The notes beneath the pieces are model-generated. The model was not told the origin of the DNA. It was given only the letters and a program-made list of their open reading frames with translations, and ran no database searches. A DNA stretch of 37,346 nucleotides. Origin: CAYRGQ01 sp964444885 (GTDB lineage: Bacteria > Bacteroidota > Bacteroidia > Sphingobacteriales > Sphingobacteriaceae). The position numbers and the translations under genes are program-made. Positions within the stretch are counted from its first letter, which is position 1. Each line of letters begins with the position of its first letter. This document shows positions 34,278-37,346 of the stretch, piece by piece. The stretch lies in NCBI GenBank assembly GCA_964444885.1, contig CAYUIZ010000018.1, forward strand, positions 1 to 37,346, given 5' to 3'.

Positions 34278-37115
34278 TTAAAGCCTGAAACCAACCCCTA
34301 TGCGTGACCACCATCCAAAATAGGCGATACGGCTAATGTGTTCGCGCTGTCCTTGATAGCGCACGTTGGGCGCATTGGTAATGTTCACCCATTCGCCGAA
34401 TACCCGCCACCGCGGATTGATCGCATAGGACGCATTCGCATCGACATGGAACCGGTATTCCTGGTAGATGTCGCTATCCGCGTGGGACGCCAGCGAATTG
34501 ACAAACGTACCGTTGTAATTACCCATGATGCGCGCCGAAAATCCCTTATAATCCATGGCTAATGAAGCATTGAAGGTGTGTGGCGCCTGTCCGGGAAGGG
34601 AAATTCCTTGGCGGTCTTGGGTAAAGGCATCCGAATGCGCAAACGTGTAGTTGAGATCGACGTTGAGGTGTCTGAAAAATCCAGGCAAAAAGTCCAGTGA
34701 ACGCACCGCATTGACCTCAACGCCCATTACCTGCGCCCGTTCCCCGTTTTGCTCTTGTTGGAACCGGAATCCCATCGTCCCCGGATAACCCGGAAAATCA
34801 CTGGCCAGCGCGGGATCAAGGCGACTAAACTGGAATTGGTCGATGTCTTTGTAAAACGTGCCGACCGACAGGATTCCGACATTGGCAAAATACCGTTCAA
34901 ACATCAGGTCGAAATTCCATGCGCGGGCGGGCTTCAAATCGGGATTACCGAGCCGCAAGGTGATCGCATCCGCATCGTAATTGACAAAGGGCACGATATC
35001 CACAAAATTGGGGCGGGCATAATTCTTCAGTGCCGAAAAACGTAGCGCGGTGTATGGGTCGAAACTGTACTTGAGGTGGATATGTGGCATGAGGAACCCA
35101 TAACTGTTCCCTCCTGCTATGGGGGTACCCTGCACGTCCGTCCCTACCCGAAACACTTCGTAGGCATCGTACCGCACATCGTTGTACTCATAGCGAAGGC
35201 CCGCCAAAACCATCAATTTATCGACTTGGGCCCTTCCCATCACATAACCCGCATAGATATCCTCGTACGCATCATACGTATCGTTGAGGGAGAGTCGTTC
35301 GGCGTCCCAAGCGTCATCGGATGTGGTCAACAAGAGCCTATTATCCGCGATGTAATTCCGGAACGGATCCTTGCCAATCAGCGGGCCAAACCGGTAGTCG
35401 GATTCCAAAAACCGGGTCGGTTCAGTCCGGGATATCACCCGCAGGAACGCCTCGTTGGTGTTGATCAGGTTATTGGGGTCGTTAAACCCAAGAACCTGGT
35501 TATTCCTAAACTTCGAGTTGGTCTGTGACCGCACCTTCCCCCCAAATTTGATGTATGCCGGATATTGGTCGGCAATGTCGATGTATTTTGTAACATCCAC
35601 CCGGCCCACCATATTAGTCGCATCCGTCGTTTCGTGGTCTTCTTCGTACCGCCTGAAATCACGATAGAAAAAGGGGTCATAGATATCCTGCTCGTGTGAT
35701 GCCGACCTGAAATGGGGCACATCGGCACGGATACCCCCGGGGTTGTCTGCCACAATGGTAACCCCGTCGTGTGCAAAATCGCCCCGATCCGAGCTAAACA
35801 CCCGATCAGACAACGTATAATAGCCTCCCCACTCGATACGCCACGTATCCAGCGTATGTTCGCCTTGCAGGTTGAAACTTTGGTTGGTCTTTATCTCATC
35901 CCAGATATTGATGTCGCGTCGGATCCGTCCGTCGGTGATGGAATCCAGGGTTTGGTAGACTGAACCGCTTCTATCCAAATCAAAGCGGAATCGGTTTCTC
36001 ATGTCGTTGTCTTCCCGCCGATTGAACATGTAATTAAAGACGAGTTCATGATTGTCGTTAAATCGATAATCCACCGTCGCCGTCGCACCAAGGCGTTCCC
36101 TGATATTGACGGTGTTTCGGTATTGGTAATTTGCCATCACCGTGGCACTTTCACCCGTTTGTTGGATGGGCCGCGGTATGCCTTGCCAAGCGCCATCGAT
36201 GCGGTCTTCCGAATTGTTGGTGCTGTAGTAGCTCCCACTGAGGATGACCCCCAGTCTACCGTTCGTATTACTGGGATCCGCAAAGAAACGTTTGTCCAGA
36301 CGGAGCTTGCCTATTCCATTCGCCGCACCCGAAATATCATTATAGCCCATTGCCCCTTCAGCACGCACGCCGAGTGTCAACCGACGGGCTACCGGTGTTT
36401 TCAAGTTAATCACCCCACCGATCGCGTCGCCATCCATATCCGGTGTCGGCGCTTTCGTGATCTCCATGCTTTCCAGTTGGTCTGCAGGGATTAAATCCAG
36501 GGCTTCGTTTCGCGAACCACTTTGCTGTACGCTCGGCATTTGCTCACCGTTGATTTGTATCGTGGTAAAATGCTGTGGGGTGCCTCGTATCGATACGGTG
36601 GAACCCTCTCCCTTGTCGCGCTGGATATTGACGCCCGGCACCCGCTGCATGGCCTCCGCCACGTTCAAGTCGGGAAAGCGGCCCATCAGGTCAGCGGAAA
36701 TAATATTTTTGATGTTGTCGGCCATGCGTTGCTGGTTGAGCGCGCGTTGTTGGCCCTCCAAGGAGGCTCGTACCTCCACGGCCTCAATGTCTTCGGTATC
36801 CCCACCCATTTCGATCGTCCCCAAATCGACCTCCGTATCGCCGATATTGACATCCATCCGCTTCGATCCAAAACCCATGAAGCTCACCACGACCACCTGA
36901 GGTCCACGTTGCGTCGTGCGCAAGGAGAAAGCCCCATTGTCGTCGGTCGACGTACCGCCAACACCGCCCATGATCGCAATGGAAGCACCAACCAACGGGC
37001 CGTTAGTCGTGGCATCCACGACCCGCCCCCGTATGGCCGTTCCTTGCGCCTGACTGGTTTGGGACACGAACACGACGAACACGAAACAAGCGAACAAAAT
37101 TCTACGTATCATCAT
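34278..37115 (-). CDS. TonB-dependent receptor with carboxypeptidase-regulatory-like N-terminal domain
   Basis: This outer-membrane protein imports a ligand with TonB energy. The 945-residue product has a signal peptide (about 1-24, cleavage near SQAQ), an Ig-like carboxypeptidase-regulatory domain (about 26-110, IRGRVVDATTNGPLVGASI), a TonB-box-like IEAVEVRA, a plug (about 130-245, RFPDLNVAEAMQRVPGVNI, GGVINLKT) and a barrel ending RIGVGFRL. The plug resembles receptors grouped as TIGR01782 rather than SusC. A longer frame starts at 37148, directly after the stop of a small upstream frame (TAA then ATG); I choose 37115 (MMIRRILF) because it puts the signal peptide at the terminus, but the longer start with coupled translation is possible. 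It heads the accessory locus. Confidence 0.9.
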   Translation of the reverse strand: MMIRRILFACFVFVVFVSQTSQAQGTAIRGRVVDATTNGPLVGASIAIMGGVGGTSTDDNGAFSLRTTQRGPQVVVVSFMGFGSKRMDVNIGDTEVDLGTIEMGGDTEDIEAVEVRASLEGQQRALNQQRMADNIKNIISADLMGRFPDLNVAEAMQRVPGVNIQRDKGEGSTVSIRGTPQHFTTIQINGEQMPSVQQSGSRNEALDLIPADQLESMEITKAPTPDMDGDAIGGVINLKTPVARRLTLGVRAEGAMGYNDISGAANGIGKLRLDKRFFADPSNTNGRLGVILSGSYYSTNNSEDRIDGAWQGIPRPIQQTGESATVMANYQYRNTVNIRERLGATATVDYRFNDNHELVFNYMFNRREDNDMRNRFRFDLDRSGSVYQTLDSITDGRIRRDINIWDEIKTNQSFNLQGEHTLDTWRIEWGGYYTLSDRVFSSDRGDFAHDGVTIVADNPGGIRADVPHFRSASHEQDIYDPFFYRDFRRYEEDHETTDATNMVGRVDVTKYIDIADQYPAYIKFGGKVRSQTNSKFRNNQVLGFNDPNNLINTNEAFLRVISRTEPTRFLESDYRFGPLIGKDPFRNYIADNRLLLTTSDDAWDAERLSLNDTYDAYEDIYAGYVMGRAQVDKLMVLAGLRYEYNDVRYDAYEVFRVGTDVQGTPIAGGNSYGFLMPHIHLKYSFDPYTALRFSALKNYARPNFVDIVPFVNYDADAITLRLGNPDLKPARAWNFDLMFERYFANVGILSVGTFYKDIDQFQFSRLDPALASDFPGYPGTMGFRFQQEQNGERAQVMGVEVNAVRSLDFLPGFFRHLNVDLNYTFAHSDAFTQDRQGISLPGQAPHTFNASLAMDYKGFSARIMGNYNGTFVNSLASHADSDIYQEYRFHVDANASYAINPRWRVFGEWVNITNAPNVRYQGQREHISRIAYFGWWSRIGVGFRL

Positions 37116-37148
37116 CAATATTTTTGCTCCTAGCGGACGAGTAACCAT

Positions 37149-37262
37149 TTATAGCAGAAAAGCGAGCATCAGCAAAAAAAGCAGGAAAACGATCGCAAAG
37201 AGAATTTCCCTGAGCTGGTACATCCGAAGTTTCCTCGATTTTGGCTTGTCGTCAAACTGCAT
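37149..37262 (-). CDS. Possible 37-residue membrane peptide ahead of the receptor
   Basis: From the ATG at 37262 this minus-strand frame gives 37 residues: a basic polar start (MQFDDKPKSRKLRMYQLRE) and an uninterrupted hydrophobic helix to the C-terminus (about 20-37). The stop TAA is followed without a gap by an in-frame-start ATG (37146-37148) of the extended receptor frame, an arrangement that would allow coupled translation. I do not recognise a family. The clean charge-then-helix pattern makes chance less likely, but the frame is short and I saw no convincing promoter in the 84 bases before it. Confidence 0.45.
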   Translation of the reverse strand: MQFDDKPKSRKLRMYQLREILFAIVFLLFLLMLAFLL

Positions 37263-37346
37263 GTTAAAAAATGGATCCGAATCCGGTTTATAATTTTTTG
37301 ATCTATGTGCTGCGCACTTTCTATATCACAAAGGTCTCAAAAGCTT

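Noticed and set aside
34278..37115. SusC-type classification of the locus receptor
   Set aside because: It has the regulatory-like N-terminal domain, but the plug signatures differ from SusC and no SusD gene follows.
37341..37346. HindIII site (AAGCTT) at the very end, and total length like a cosmid or fosmid insert
   Set aside because: One six-base site at an edge can be chance; the left end shows no matching site or vector sequence.
37149..37346. Pho box or other clear operator upstream of the accessory locus
   Set aside because: No direct repeats of the expected spacing and no TTTG-N19..21-TAnnTTTG element could be found; the upstream part lies outside the window.

Overview
The window looks like the chromosome of a member of the Bacteroidota, most likely of the Sphingobacteriales type (relatives of Parapedobacter, Pedobacter or Olivibacter; this rank is inference). 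The evidence is the gene set and the promoters. Genes include a hybrid two-component regulator of the sugar-utilisation type, TonB-dependent receptors, BshB1, DUF5606 and DUF4294 proteins, and a small basic protein family of this phylum. Several promoters fit the phylum's TTTG-N19..21-TAnnTTTG pattern and Shine-Dalgarno sequences are mostly absent. I saw no insertion sequence, phage gene, CRISPR array, tRNA or rRNA. Base and codon use look even throughout, so nothing points to recent transfer.

Left part (about 1-23.1 kb): housekeeping genes. A minus-strand block reads pheT, a small coiled-coil protein, zapA, a 6S RNA gene and rny, ending in a strong terminator. radC follows, then a plus-strand cyclophilin and DUF5606 pair. 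Next come two small membrane-anchored proteins, a TonB-dependent receptor without a SusD partner, and yqgE. A DUF4294 and bshB1 pair lies on the minus strand. The plus-strand run relA/spoT, fur, purA and pabB covers the stringent response, metal regulation, purine and folate synthesis; fur and purA each have a clear promoter of their own. Two overlapping M16 peptidase genes (one with the zinc site, one without), a 47-residue protein, a TerC-family membrane protein and an acyl-CoA dehydrogenase complete this part.

Right part (about 23.4-37.3 kb): one accessory locus, all on the minus strand. In transcription order it holds a possible 37-residue membrane peptide, a TonB-dependent receptor with a carboxypeptidase-regulatory-like N-terminal domain, two related surface lipoproteins of predicted beta-helix fold, a strong terminator, a secreted purple-acid-phosphatase-like enzyme, a secreted alpha-galactosidase-like enzyme, and a 1362-residue hybrid two-component regulator. 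It resembles a polysaccharide utilisation locus but has no SusC/SusD pair; the twin lipoproteins occupy the place SusD would have. Phosphatase plus alpha-galactosidase suggests import and breakdown of a phosphorylated, galactose-containing molecule, or phosphorus scavenging tied to a glycan. This locus is the best candidate for something not yet described.
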